Shown: one piece after another, positions 8,952-17,936 of the stretch
Numbering within the stretch: the first letter of the stretch is position 1
How the letters are laid out: the number at the start of each line of letters is the position of its first letter
From: Paraburkholderia phosphatilytica
GTDB lineage: Bacteria; Pseudomonadota; Gammaproteobacteria; Burkholderiales; Burkholderiaceae
Length of the DNA: 64,000 bases
Direction: 5' to 3'
NCBI RefSeq assembly: GCF_003443895.1
Contig: NZ_QQOA01000014.1
Coordinates: forward strand, 1 to 64,000
Notes under the pieces: generated by a model
Told to the model about the DNA's origin: nothing
The model's database searches: none
Seen by the model: only the letters and a program-made list of their open reading frames with translations
Translations under genes and position numbers: made by a program

Positions 8952-11162
8952 TCAGCTGACGACCGGCAGCTGGTCGAGAAACTTGTCCAGCGTGACGGGA
9001 TACTGGCGCACGCGCACTCCGGTCGCGTTATAGACCGCATTGGCGAGGGCCGGGGCAACTCCCGTCAGGCCCAGTTCACCGACTCCCTTCGCTTTTACCG
9101 GCGAAATTGCAGGGTCAACCTCGTCGATGAAGACGGCGTCAAGATGGGGGACATCGGCATGAACTGGAACCTCGTAACCGGCGAGGTCATGATTGACGAA
9201 GAAACCCTGACGCGTGTCGACCGCCATTTCTTCCATCAACGCCGCGCCCACGCCCATCGTCATTCCTCCGATCACCTGGCTTCGTGCCGTCTTGGGATTG
9301 AGAATGCGACCGGCGGCGCAAACCGCAAGCATGCGGCGAACACGAATCTCGCCGGTAAAGGCATTCACGGCAACCTCGGCGAAATGCGCTCCAAAGGTTT
9401 GAATCGCGAATTGCCTTGACAGTTCTCCGAATTCCATACTGTCTTCGACGACAATGTCGCTGTCGGCAGCGGCACGAGCCAGCGACACGTTTCGGTTACC
9501 AAAGCGCACTTCGCCAGCGACGAACTCGGTTTCCGAGGCAATAAATCCCAGTCGCTGGGCAACAACCTGTCGTAGCTTCATACACGCCGCGTAAACGCCT
9601 GCCGTGACGGAAGCAGCACCCTGCTGCCCTCCGGAACCGGGCGTCTCAGGGAAGCTCGAATCGCCCAGCTTCGCCACGACCCTGTCGATCGGCACGCCCA
9701 TCATCTCGGCCGCGGTCTGTTGGACGATGGTGTAGCTGCCCGTGCCGATGTCGGTCATGTCGGTCTCGACCGTTAGCAGACCGTTACGATCGAGTCGTAC
9801 GCGCGCGCCTGCTCTGGCGATGGGCGCTCCTCGTATCGCGCTCGCCATGCCAAGCCCGACGAACCAGTGCCCCTCGCGAACCTGGCTCGGCTGCGCGTTT
9901 CGCGCACTCCATCCAAAGCGTTCGGCCCCCGTGCGCAGACATTCGACGAATGGGCGGGAGGAGAAAGGCCGATCGGGATTCTCGGGATCGACCTTCGTAT
10001 CGTTCAGGATACGAAACGTCACGGGGTCCATCCGCAACTTCTCCGCCATCTCGTCCATGGCGATCTCGAGCGCCATCAGGCCGGGCGCCTCCCCGGGCGC
10101 TCGCATGGCGTTACCCTCCGCGAGATCCAGCGTTGCCAGCCGGACGCGGGTCATCCTGTTTTCTCCCGCATACAGCATCCGGGTAGACAAGGTCGTCGGT
10201 TCCGTGCGCCCGCCCGCAAGGTTTCCAGACAGACTTTCATGACCGACCGCCGTCAGCCTTCCGTCGCGGGTCGCGCCAAGCCGGATGCGCTGGATGGTCT
10301 TGGGCCGGTGGATCGTATTGTTGAACATGATCGGGCGTTGAAGTGCGACCTTGACTGGCCGACGTACCACCTTTGCGGCGACGGCTGCAAGCACAAGATC
10401 GGACTGGACTGTACCCTTCCCTCCGAAACCGCCTCCGATGAAAGTGGAAACCAGCCGGACGTTCTCGCGTGGGATACCTAGGATTAGCCCAAGATCACGG
10501 GTTCCCCAGTTCATCTGCTGGATCGAAGTCCAGCAGGTCAGGTTATCACCGTCCCACGACGCAATCGTCGCGTGCGGTTCCATCATTGCGTGCGCCTGAT
10601 CAGGAACCGTGTAGGTCTCGTCTACCTTGAACTCCGCTTCTGAATAGGCGCGTTCGAAGTTCCCCACGTGCGTCTCGGTCGGACCACCGAACGCCATCTG
10701 TGGTGCAGTCGGGGCGCTTGTCAGTTGAGCGCCGAGATCGAACCGGCCAGCACTACGCACGTAATCGATGCGAACAAGCGACGCCGCCGCCCGCGCCTGC
10801 TCGAATGTCTCGGCGACCACGACGGCAACAGGCTGGTGATAATGATCCACGTCGAGCGACGCGAGCATGTGCTGCACGTAGAACTTGCCAGTCCCAAGCG
10901 GACCCGCGTTGCGATACGTCACAACGCCCAGCACGCCCGGCGCGGCCTCTGCCTGCCGCGTATCGATGGCCTTGATCCGCCCTTTCGAAATCCCGGCGCC
11001 CAAAATGTAGCCGTAGCAGATATTCGGTGCGATGCCGTGATGCTCATAAGCGTATGTCGCGGTGCCTGTGGTTTTCAGCTTCGCCTCGAACCGGTCGTGC
11101 GGCTGACCGACTACCGTCAACCGGTCGACGGGGTTGGGCCCTGCAAGCGCGTCGAATTTCAT
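8952..11162 (-). CDS. Molybdopterin-binding subunit of a periplasmic aldehyde oxidoreductase (PaoC-like)
   Basis: A 736-residue large subunit of the xanthine dehydrogenase family. GGGFGGKG marks the molybdenum-cofactor region, and KGVGELGLTG near the C-terminus supplies the catalytic glutamate. The protein should hold Mo-MCD and oxidise aldehydes to acids. It is the last gene of a three-gene operon (Fe-S, FAD, Mo order on the minus strand, as in paoABC) and starts 3 nt after the FAD-subunit stop codon. It lacks its own signal, so it would be exported with the Tat-tagged Fe-S subunit. No XdhC/PaoD maturation gene is nearby. Confidence 0.92.
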   Translation of the reverse strand: MKFDALAGPNPVDRLTVVGQPHDRFEAKLKTTGTATYAYEHHGIAPNICYGYILGAGISKGRIKAIDTRQAEAAPGVLGVVTYRNAGPLGTGKFYVQHMLASLDVDHYHQPVAVVVAETFEQARAAASLVRIDYVRSAGRFDLGAQLTSAPTAPQMAFGGPTETHVGNFERAYSEAEFKVDETYTVPDQAHAMMEPHATIASWDGDNLTCWTSIQQMNWGTRDLGLILGIPRENVRLVSTFIGGGFGGKGTVQSDLVLAAVAAKVVRRPVKVALQRPIMFNNTIHRPKTIQRIRLGATRDGRLTAVGHESLSGNLAGGRTEPTTLSTRMLYAGENRMTRVRLATLDLAEGNAMRAPGEAPGLMALEIAMDEMAEKLRMDPVTFRILNDTKVDPENPDRPFSSRPFVECLRTGAERFGWSARNAQPSQVREGHWFVGLGMASAIRGAPIARAGARVRLDRNGLLTVETDMTDIGTGSYTIVQQTAAEMMGVPIDRVVAKLGDSSFPETPGSGGQQGAASVTAGVYAACMKLRQVVAQRLGFIASETEFVAGEVRFGNRNVSLARAAADSDIVVEDSMEFGELSRQFAIQTFGAHFAEVAVNAFTGEIRVRRMLAVCAAGRILNPKTARSQVIGGMTMGVGAALMEEMAVDTRQGFFVNHDLAGYEVPVHADVPHLDAVFIDEVDPAISPVKAKGVGELGLTGVAPALANAVYNATGVRVRQYPVTLDKFLDQLPVVS

Positions 11163-11165
11163 GAC

Positions 11166-12116
11166 TCATCCTCTGGCTTGCGCCATGACGTAGGCGAGTG
11201 TCCGTTCCACCAATGACAACTTGAATGCGTTCTCGTCGGTCGGCTGGGCGCCCTTCATGAGTTCATGCGCGACCGCCTTTGCTCCGCGGGGCATCGCCGC
11301 GTCGGCAGCAGAAACGCGCCAGGGTTTCGGTGCAACGCCGCCAACTGCGACCCGTCCGCGGCCGTCGTCGTGTATGACTGCTGCGACCGATACAAGCGCG
11401 AACGCATAGGATGCGCGATCACGGACTTTCTGGTAGATGTGGCGGCCACCGACCGGCGGAGGCAACGTGACAGCGGTGACAAGCTCACCAGGCTCAAGCA
11501 ACGTCTCGACATCCGGCGTCGTACCTGGTAATCGATGGAAGTCGGCAATCGGAATTACCCGCGTCCTCCCGTCAGCGCGAACCGTTCCGACGGATGCGTC
11601 CAACACGCGCAATGCCACTGCCATGTCACTCGGGTTTGTTGCGATACAGTCGGAACTTCCGCCGATCACGGCAAGTTGCCGGCTGATCCCACCGATTCCC
11701 GCGCACCCAGAACCGGGCTGCCGCTTGTTGCAAGCCTGATTGATGTCATAGAAGTATGGGCAGCGGGTGCGCTGTAGCAAATTGCCACCGGTTGTCGCCT
11801 TGTTGCGCAACTGTCCTGAGGCACCCGCGACAATTGCGCGTGCAAGCAGCCCGTAGTCGCGCCGCACTCTCAAATCGCACGCAAGCTGTGTATTGGTCAC
11901 TAGGGTACCGATGCGCAAGCCGCCCTCTGCCGTGTCCTCTACTCTGTCAAGGCCGATACCCCGAATATCGACGAGATGAGTCGGCGTCTCGATCTCGAGC
12001 TTCATCAGGTCGATCAGATTGGTGCCTCCAGCGATGAATTTCGCGTCACGTCGCTGCGCTACGATTCTCGCCGCCTCGGCAGGGCTTGCCGCCCTCTCGT
12101 AGGTGAATGCCTTCAC
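11166..12116 (-). CDS. FAD-binding subunit of aldehyde oxidoreductase (PaoB-like)
   Basis: A 316-residue FAD subunit of the CO-dehydrogenase/xanthine dehydrogenase type. AGGTNLIDLMK and GNLLQRTRCPYFYD are FAD-loop motifs. The cysteine-containing insertion around RCPYFYD and CNKRQPGSGC matches the extra [4Fe-4S] cluster reported for PaoB, which places it in the Pao branch rather than generic XdhA. The GTG start overlaps the stop of the Fe-S gene (GTGA), indicating translational coupling. Confidence 0.9.
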   Translation of the reverse strand: MKAFTYERAASPAEAARIVAQRRDAKFIAGGTNLIDLMKLEIETPTHLVDIRGIGLDRVEDTAEGGLRIGTLVTNTQLACDLRVRRDYGLLARAIVAGASGQLRNKATTGGNLLQRTRCPYFYDINQACNKRQPGSGCAGIGGISRQLAVIGGSSDCIATNPSDMAVALRVLDASVGTVRADGRTRVIPIADFHRLPGTTPDVETLLEPGELVTAVTLPPPVGGRHIYQKVRDRASYAFALVSVAAVIHDDGRGRVAVGGVAPKPWRVSAADAAMPRGAKAVAHELMKGAQPTDENAFKLSLVERTLAYVMAQARG

Positions 12117-12775
12117 GCCCGGCTCCCGGCGACTTCCGCCATCGCGTCGGCGATATTCGAGTAGGCGCCGCAGCGGCAGATATTGCCGCTCATCCGTTCG
12201 CGCATTTCGAGATTCGTGGCGCTGATCAGCGCAGTCAGGGTGTCCGTTACATGACTCGGCACTCCGTCCTCGATCTCACGGAGGACGGCGACGGCCGAAC
12301 AGATCTGACCGGGCGTGCAGTAGCCGCACTGATAGCCATCGTGCTTGATGAAGGCTGCTTGCATCGGATGAAGACTCTCCGGTGTCCCGAGCCCCTCGAT
12401 CGTCGTGATCCTGTCTCCCTCGTGCATTACCGCGGGACTGAGACAGGCGTTGATACGAACGCCGCCGACGAGAACCGTGCACGCTCCACACTGACCGTGA
12501 TCGCAACCCTTCTTCGTGCCCGTGAGATGAAGGTGCTCACGCAAGGCATCAAGCAACGTCGTTCGGGGATCGACATCGATCTCGCGATCGCTACCGTTTA
12601 CCGCAAGCGTGACCCGCATCGTTCCCGGTACCTCCGGCGATTTCACCCCATCTGCGCTACCCATCGACGCGCGCGCGTTCGCCGTACCAGCTGGCAATAT
12701 CGGCACGACGGCAGAAACTGCGCCCACGATGAGCAGATTTCGTCTCGTCGGATTTGGTTGCCGAGGTTCATCCAT
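12113..12775 (-). CDS. Tat-exported [2Fe-2S] subunit of aldehyde oxidoreductase (PaoA-like)
   Basis: A 220-residue protein with a twin-arginine signal (TRRNLLIVGAVSAVVPILPA, residues 10-29). A plant-type [2Fe-2S] cluster follows (CDHGQCGACTVLVGG) and then the helical second cluster (CGYCTPGQICSA with NICRCGAY). It passes electrons from the Mo site to FAD and carries the whole complex to the periplasm. AAAGGAG precedes the ATG. It is the first gene of the operon, with an upstream gap of only 79 nt after the aldo/keto reductase gene. Confidence 0.93.
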   Translation of the reverse strand: MDEPRQPNPTRRNLLIVGAVSAVVPILPAGTANARASMGSADGVKSPEVPGTMRVTLAVNGSDREIDVDPRTTLLDALREHLHLTGTKKGCDHGQCGACTVLVGGVRINACLSPAVMHEGDRITTIEGLGTPESLHPMQAAFIKHDGYQCGYCTPGQICSAVAVLREIEDGVPSHVTDTLTALISATNLEMRERMSGNICRCGAYSNIADAMAEVAGSRA

Positions 12776-12854
12776 GTATCGCTGCTCCTTTTACTCGTCT
12801 AACGCTACGCATCGCTTTCGGTCGTCAACGTTGAAGCCGGTTAAACCGCGGTGT

Positions 12855-13841
12855 TCACCAGGCGTAAGCCTCCGGTGCCGCTCCGCCAGGCCCGGGCCAG
12901 ATTTCGTCGAGGCATCGAAGTGCGTCGTCGGAAAGCGATATCTCCATGGCCCGTAGCGCAAGCGTCAGTTGTTCCGCCGTCCGGGGACCAACAATCGGAG
13001 CCGTAACCGACGGGTTGTGAAGCAGCCAGGCCAGTGCAATGTCCGCTGGACGCTCTTCCAGGTCCTCGCATAGCGCCTCGTAAGCCTTGAGCTGCTCCTG
13101 ATAGCGCAGGATTCGTCGTGCCATGTCAGGATTTGCGCGACGACCTTCATGAATCTTCCGCAACACACCTCCCAGAAGCCCGCCACCCAGTGGACTCCAG
13201 GGAAGAAGTCCCACGCCGTAATGGCGACAAGCTGGAATCACTTCGAGCTCGATGGACCGCGCAGAGAGGTTGTAGAGACTCTGCTCGGATACAAGTCCCA
13301 TGAAATGGCGTGAATGGGCAGCGGCTTGCGCCGTCGCAATATCCCAGCCGGCAAAATTGCAGCTAACCACGTAAAGCACTTTTCCCTGTTGCATCAGTAC
13401 ATCCATGGCTTGCCAGACTTCCTCCCATGGCGTGTGTCTGTCGATGTGATGCATCTGGTAGAGATCAATGTGGCCCGTTCGCAGTCGACGCAAGCTGTCC
13501 TCACATGCTCGCCTTATGTGGTAGGCGGACAAACGGCGATCATTGGGGCCGAGCCCCATTGGTTGATACACCTTTGTGGCCAGCACGATCTGATCACGCC
13601 GCCCACCCTGATCCAGCCAGCGCCCGATGATTTCTTCGGAGATACCGAAGCCCTTCTTCATTTGCGGAGTCTGAGGTCCACCATATACGTCGGCGGTATC
13701 CACGAAATTGATACCTGACTCCAACGCCTCGTCCAGAATTCGAAAGCTAGACGATTCGTCCGTAAATTCGCCGAAATTCATGGTTCCGAGGCATAGACGA
13801 CTAACCTGCAGGCCCGAACGACCGAGATGAACATATTGCAT
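12855..13841 (-). CDS. Aldo/keto reductase (YajO/Kv-beta-like branch)
   Basis: A 328-residue aldo/keto reductase. Catalytic residues are visible in NFVDTADVYGG (Asp, Tyr), LATKVYQ (Lys) and LYQMHHIDR (His). The C-terminal NADP-binding stretch includes SVTAPIVGPRTAEQL. The open frame runs far upstream to 14339, but homology begins at MQYVHLGRSGLQVSRL, so I place the start at 13841. It probably reduces aldehydes or ketones and may share a transcript with the aldehyde oxidoreductase operon downstream. Confidence 0.9.
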   Translation of the reverse strand: MQYVHLGRSGLQVSRLCLGTMNFGEFTDESSSFRILDEALESGINFVDTADVYGGPQTPQMKKGFGISEEIIGRWLDQGGRRDQIVLATKVYQPMGLGPNDRRLSAYHIRRACEDSLRRLRTGHIDLYQMHHIDRHTPWEEVWQAMDVLMQQGKVLYVVSCNFAGWDIATAQAAAHSRHFMGLVSEQSLYNLSARSIELEVIPACRHYGVGLLPWSPLGGGLLGGVLRKIHEGRRANPDMARRILRYQEQLKAYEALCEDLEERPADIALAWLLHNPSVTAPIVGPRTAEQLTLALRAMEISLSDDALRCLDEIWPGPGGAAPEAYAW

Positions 13842-14348
13842 TTCAGTTCCTGATTTCGTTTTCGCCCCGCAGTAGATCCGCCTGCGCAATGGCCGCGGAT
13901 CCGTTATCCGGCGCGCAAGCCGCGCAACGTTCTGCGCGGATACATTGCGTCCCAATGCGATATCGGTCGACTTTAACGGGAACGAACCGTTTTGAAAGCT
14001 GGTGCTCATCGAATGCACCTTTGAACAAAGCTCAAGAACCGCGCTCGTTACCGGCGGTAGAGGTCCCGTCTGCGCCATGTCGAAAGGACAGGCACCGCCA
14101 TCGCGGTACTCCTGTGAACGTAGCTCACAGCAGCATTGACATAAAACAGGCTTCAATAGCGCGTGCGACCGAACTAGAGTGCACTCGAGAGGCATCCCCC
14201 TGGATACGCAAAGGTGGCCTAACGGGATGCGCGGCATAGCCGCCCTGACGGCGCGACACGAGACGTCCGCACCTACGAAAGAAGGCCGGAGGCAACCTGC
14301 CGGCACTGGAACCAATCGGTCGACACACCGGCAACCCAAAGGACAGTC
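13842..14348. other. Divergent intergenic region, no gene recognised
   Basis: About 500 nt between divergent genes. The minus-strand frame is open through most of it, but the translation is cysteine- and arginine-rich and resembles no family I know. A TTGACA at 14136-14141 has no matching -10 box at normal spacing. It probably holds the two divergent promoters. Confidence 0.5.
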
Positions 14349-14702
14349 GTGAAAATAAGATTCGACTTTAACGGCGCACGTGTAACCGCCAGTCTGGAAG
14401 ACAACGCGACAAGTCGTGACTTCATCACCATGCTGCCGTTGGCTGTCAGGCTGGAAGACTTCGCAGCGACGGAGAAAATCGCCTACCTTCCACAGAAGCT
14501 CGATACGGCGGGAGCACCATCAGGGGTTGCTCCGGACGCCGGTGACGTGGCGTATTACGTGCCGTGGGGCAACCTTGCTGTTTTCCACGCGGATTTTCGC
14601 TATTCGCCGAGCCTCGTCAAATTCGGGCACGTCGACCATGGCCTGGCAGCGCTGCGAACAGCGGGCTCCGCGGAGGTCGTCATCGAACGCGAGGAAGACT
14701 GA
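14349..14702 (+). CDS. Cyclophilin-like-fold protein
   Basis: A 117-residue protein matching the bacterial cyclophilin-like family: an N-terminal MKIRFDFNGARVTASLEDNA strand pair, DFITMLPLAVRLEDF, and a central DVAYYVPWGNLAVFH. Members have a cyclophilin barrel, usually without proline-isomerase activity, and no established role. It starts with GTG 5 nt after AAAGGA. It is followed by a DUF2255 gene and an MFS exporter gene on the same strand. Confidence 0.8.
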   Translation: MKIRFDFNGARVTASLEDNATSRDFITMLPLAVRLEDFAATEKIAYLPQKLDTAGAPSGVAPDAGDVAYYVPWGNLAVFHADFRYSPSLVKFGHVDHGLAALRTAGSAEVVIEREED

Positions 14703-14781
14703 TCGCGCTCGCGCCGACCGGCATCTCATGCGTTACCGGTGCCCCCAAATTTTCTCGCCGGTTCATAGGAGGTTCGTCAGG

Positions 14782-15156
14782 ATGAGTATGTGGACGAAAG
14801 ATGAGTTGGATCGCATCGCAGCCTCGGACGATCTACATATCGCCGCGTTGCGTGAGGATCGGAAAACATATGGAACCCTAACCTGGGTCTGGTCCGTGGT
14901 CGTGAACGGTGACCTTTATGTTCGTGCCTATAACGGTAAAGCCTCGCGTTGGTATCAAGCGGCGATCCTTCAGGGACTCGGGCGAATCACAGTGGCAGGC
15001 ACAGCAAGGGACGTTTGCTTCCAGCCGACCGCGGGTGCGATCGTCGATCAGGTCGACGACGCCTATCGGAACAAGTACCGCGAGAGTGCATACCTCGCGC
15101 CCATGATCGGTGAGCGCGCTCGCCAGGCGACCCTCAGGATCGTTCCGGAAGACTGA
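14782..15156 (+). CDS. DUF2255 family protein
   Basis: A 124-residue protein with the DUF2255 pattern: WTKDELDRIAASDDLHIAALRED, then TWVWSVVVNGDLYVRAYNG and SRWYQAA. The fold recalls flavin-binding split barrels, but no cofactor can be assigned. AGGAGG lies 9 nt before the ATG. It is 79 nt after the cyclophilin-like gene and probably co-transcribed. Function unknown. Confidence 0.82.
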   Translation: MSMWTKDELDRIAASDDLHIAALREDRKTYGTLTWVWSVVVNGDLYVRAYNGKASRWYQAAILQGLGRITVAGTARDVCFQPTAGAIVDQVDDAYRNKYRESAYLAPMIGERARQATLRIVPED

Positions 15157-15466
15157 GGTGCGCACATGCAACGACGTAATTCGGGCCGAGGTTTCGAGGT
15201 CCCGTCACCCGCCGGAGCGCATGGTATTCGGCATGTCACGCGACATCCCCGATCGCTCGCGACTGGCCGCCACCGGAAAGATCCACACGCAGACAAACTT
15301 GGGCAGCAGTGACTTTCGCGCCCAGGCGCATGAGATCGATCGGCCACTCGTCGATCTGCGTCGTACCGTGGCAGCGCGTCGCCATGCACCCGACTCGAGC
15401 GGCGCCAGTCCGGCTGCTATCGCCGAAACCTTGGAACGTGACCATGCGTCGCGCGAGAACGTCTCT
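15157..15466. other. Intergenic stretch before the MFS gene
   Basis: About 310 nt open in the same frame as the MFS gene, but the translation (arginine-rich, no membrane segment) is unlike MFS N-termini. I see no separate gene or hairpin. The MFS gene may have its own promoter here. Confidence 0.4.
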
Positions 15467-16651
15467 ATGTTCGTAATGTCCCGACGGTCCACATCCCCCG
15501 CCGCCCGGTCTCTGCTGTCGGTCATGGCGTCTGTCTTCACGGTATTTCTGGTCACGGGTGCCGCGTTGTCAGTTCTTCCGCTGCACGTCCATGACGACCT
15601 TCAATTTGGAACGTTCACCGTAGGGCTCGTGTCGGGTGTCCAGTTCGCGGCGTCGCTGATCTCCCGCCTCTGGTCCGGCACGATCTCCGATCGTAGAGGT
15701 CCAAAGTTCGCGGTATCGACGGGCCTGCTGATGGCGGTGCTCGCCGGCTTGCTCTACCTCCTGTCCTTGCGCGCCACCGGGACACCATTACTGTCGGTCG
15801 CGATACTGCTGATTGGCCGTGCGCTGCTGGGCGGCGCAGAAAGTTTTATCATGACGGGCGCCCAAAGCTGGTGTCTCGCCCTTGCCGGCCCTGGCAACGT
15901 CGGCAGGATGATTGCGTGGATCGGGACGGCGATGTTCGTGGCGCTTGCGCTCGGCTCACCATCTGGAAGTTACCTGTTCAGACACTACGGCTTTACATCG
16001 ATCGGATTGGCCACGGTCGTCGGCGCGGCGGTCACGCTCGCCCTGATCGTCCCCATCCCCGCCGTGCGAACAGATTCCCGCAGCAACGCGGTAGTAACGA
16101 AGGTCCTGTCTGCCGTCTGGATGCCTGGGATAGGAATGGCCTTATCGAGCCTCGGCTACGGCATGATGACGGCTTTCGCCGTTCTGCTTTTCATCCAGCG
16201 CGGCTGGCAGCCTGCCTGGCTATCGTTCACTGCATTCGCCACGGGGTTGATACTCGCGCGTGCATTCTTCGGCACATTGCCCGACCGTCTCGGCGGCGCA
16301 AGAACTGCGGCGGTCTTCGTGGTCATTCACAGCGGCGGCATGGCGCTCGTCTACCTGTCTCCTATCGCATCGCTCGCTTACGCCGGCGCCACGCTGGCAG
16401 GCTTCGGCTACGCGCTCGTGTATCCGGGCTTCGGCATGGAGGCGGTGGCGCGCGCACCGGCAGATGCGCGAGGTCTCGCAATGGGCGTCTATACGGCCTT
16501 CATCGATCTCGCGCTCGGCGTGTTCGCACCAGTACTCGGACTGGTCGCCGACGTGACGGGGCTGGGTCCGATCTTCCTCATCGCAGCGGTTCTCGCGTTG
16601 TGCGCCGTCCCGATTGCGATCCGACTACAATCCCATCGCACGGCGCACTGA
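15467..16651 (+). CDS. MFS transporter (YhhS/arabinose-efflux type)
   Basis: About 394 residues with twelve predicted membrane segments. The loop 2-3 signature is SRLWSGTISDRRGPKFAV, and a similar motif (ARAFFGTLPDRLGGAR) follows the central loop. It resembles small-molecule or sugar efflux permeases of the YhhS group. The start is ATG 15467 or 15476. The frame is open upstream, but the added leader has no membrane character. It closes the cyclophilin-like/DUF2255/MFS run. Confidence 0.88.
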   Translation: MFVMSRRSTSPAARSLLSVMASVFTVFLVTGAALSVLPLHVHDDLQFGTFTVGLVSGVQFAASLISRLWSGTISDRRGPKFAVSTGLLMAVLAGLLYLLSLRATGTPLLSVAILLIGRALLGGAESFIMTGAQSWCLALAGPGNVGRMIAWIGTAMFVALALGSPSGSYLFRHYGFTSIGLATVVGAAVTLALIVPIPAVRTDSRSNAVVTKVLSAVWMPGIGMALSSLGYGMMTAFAVLLFIQRGWQPAWLSFTAFATGLILARAFFGTLPDRLGGARTAAVFVVIHSGGMALVYLSPIASLAYAGATLAGFGYALVYPGFGMEAVARAPADARGLAMGVYTAFIDLALGVFAPVLGLVADVTGLGPIFLIAAVLALCAVPIAIRLQSHRTAH

Positions 16652-16763
16652 CTGTTCCGCGTGCCTGGGTTCTTCCCGGAGACGCACTCTGATCGCGTTG
16701 CATCTGTGTACTCGCGTGCAAGCGTGATACGAGATCGGCGAAGCGACTGTCGGGTGCATCTTT

Positions 16764-17672
16764 TTACAGACCGAGTGGCTGAAGCTCCCGAACCAGATCG
16801 ATCAACAGGCGCAGCCCGGTAGGCATCTGACGGCGACTTGAATAGTAAATTTGAAACCCTGGGCCGGAGGGAGCCCAGTCGGCCAGCACGAGACGGAGAA
16901 GCCCGGCCTTGACGTGCGGTGCGACGAGCGGTTCAGGAAAGTACATGAGACCCACACCACCGAGCACGGCTATGAGTCCGGTGTCGGCTTGATCCACCGT
17001 GACAGACGGCGGCACCGTCACCGACAACTTCTCACTACCGCGCTCGAACTCCCACAGGTATATGCGGTCGTCCCCCAGACGGTTGCTGACGCAGCGATGC
17101 CGAAGAAGATCGTCCGGATGAGCCGGCACTCCATACCTGTCGAGATAGGTGGGTGCCGCAGCGACGACCCATCGAATGTTCGCGGAAAGACGCTGCGCGA
17201 TCATATCTTCGGGGACGGTGCCACCGTAGCGAATTCCCGCGTCGAAGCCTCCCTCCGTCACGTTCACCATGCGGTTGCTCGCAACGATGTCCAGCTCTAC
17301 ATCGGGGTAGCGTTCAACGAATGCGGGAATCACCGGGGCCAGCAGCAACGTCGCCGCCTCGACTGCAACATTGAGCCTGATGCGACCCGCAGGCGCATCG
17401 CGAAACCGATTTAACGTCTCCAGCGCGCTATCGATCGCCTCGAAGGGAAGCCCCACCGACGCTGCCAGCGCGTCGCCCGCGCCCGTCAGCGTAACGCTCT
17501 TCGTCGTGCGGTTGAGGAGGCGAACTCCGAGACGACTTTCCAGACCCTTCAAAGCGTGACTGAGCGCGGAGGTACTCACACCGAGTTCAATCGCCGCACG
17601 ACTGAAACTTCTGTGGCGTGCTATTGCGAGAAAATAGATTAGATCCGCTACGTCAGCCCGATTTATCTGCAT
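16764..17672 (-). CDS. LysR-family transcriptional regulator
   Basis: A 302-residue LysR protein. The helix-turn-helix is LIYFLAIARHRSFSRAAIELGVSTSALSHALKGLESRLGV-like in the first 55 residues (read in shorter blocks), followed by the effector-binding domain ending in LLIDLVRELQPLGL. ATG 17672 follows GGAAAGG. It is convergent with the MFS gene, and no divergent target sits immediately upstream. The nearest candidate is the aldehyde dehydrogenase gene that ends at 17937. Confidence 0.92.
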   Translation of the reverse strand: MQINRADVADLIYFLAIARHRSFSRAAIELGVSTSALSHALKGLESRLGVRLLNRTTKSVTLTGAGDALAASVGLPFEAIDSALETLNRFRDAPAGRIRLNVAVEAATLLLAPVIPAFVERYPDVELDIVASNRMVNVTEGGFDAGIRYGGTVPEDMIAQRLSANIRWVVAAAPTYLDRYGVPAHPDDLLRHRCVSNRLGDDRIYLWEFERGSEKLSVTVPPSVTVDQADTGLIAVLGGVGLMYFPEPLVAPHVKAGLLRLVLADWAPSGPGFQIYYSSRRQMPTGLRLLIDLVRELQPLGL

Positions 17673-17936
17673 GTCGAGAACCTTTCCACCATGCAGGCGA
17701 TTATATCGCGCGGACCCGTGCCGATACGGTCCGGCTCCGTTTATCTGCGGCGGGGAGTCGCCCACGAGCAACCGCCGCCGTCGATCACGCCGCCTCGCGG
17801 CTGAACGTTCTTTGGCAGATCCCGCTCAAGCACGGTTTGCACCTTGGCGGCGACGCTGTTGAACCTGGCCCGCATAAAGGCTGTCTGACACCTCCTGACT
17901 TTGGGCTGTACAGGGCACACCGCGTGCCTGGATTTT

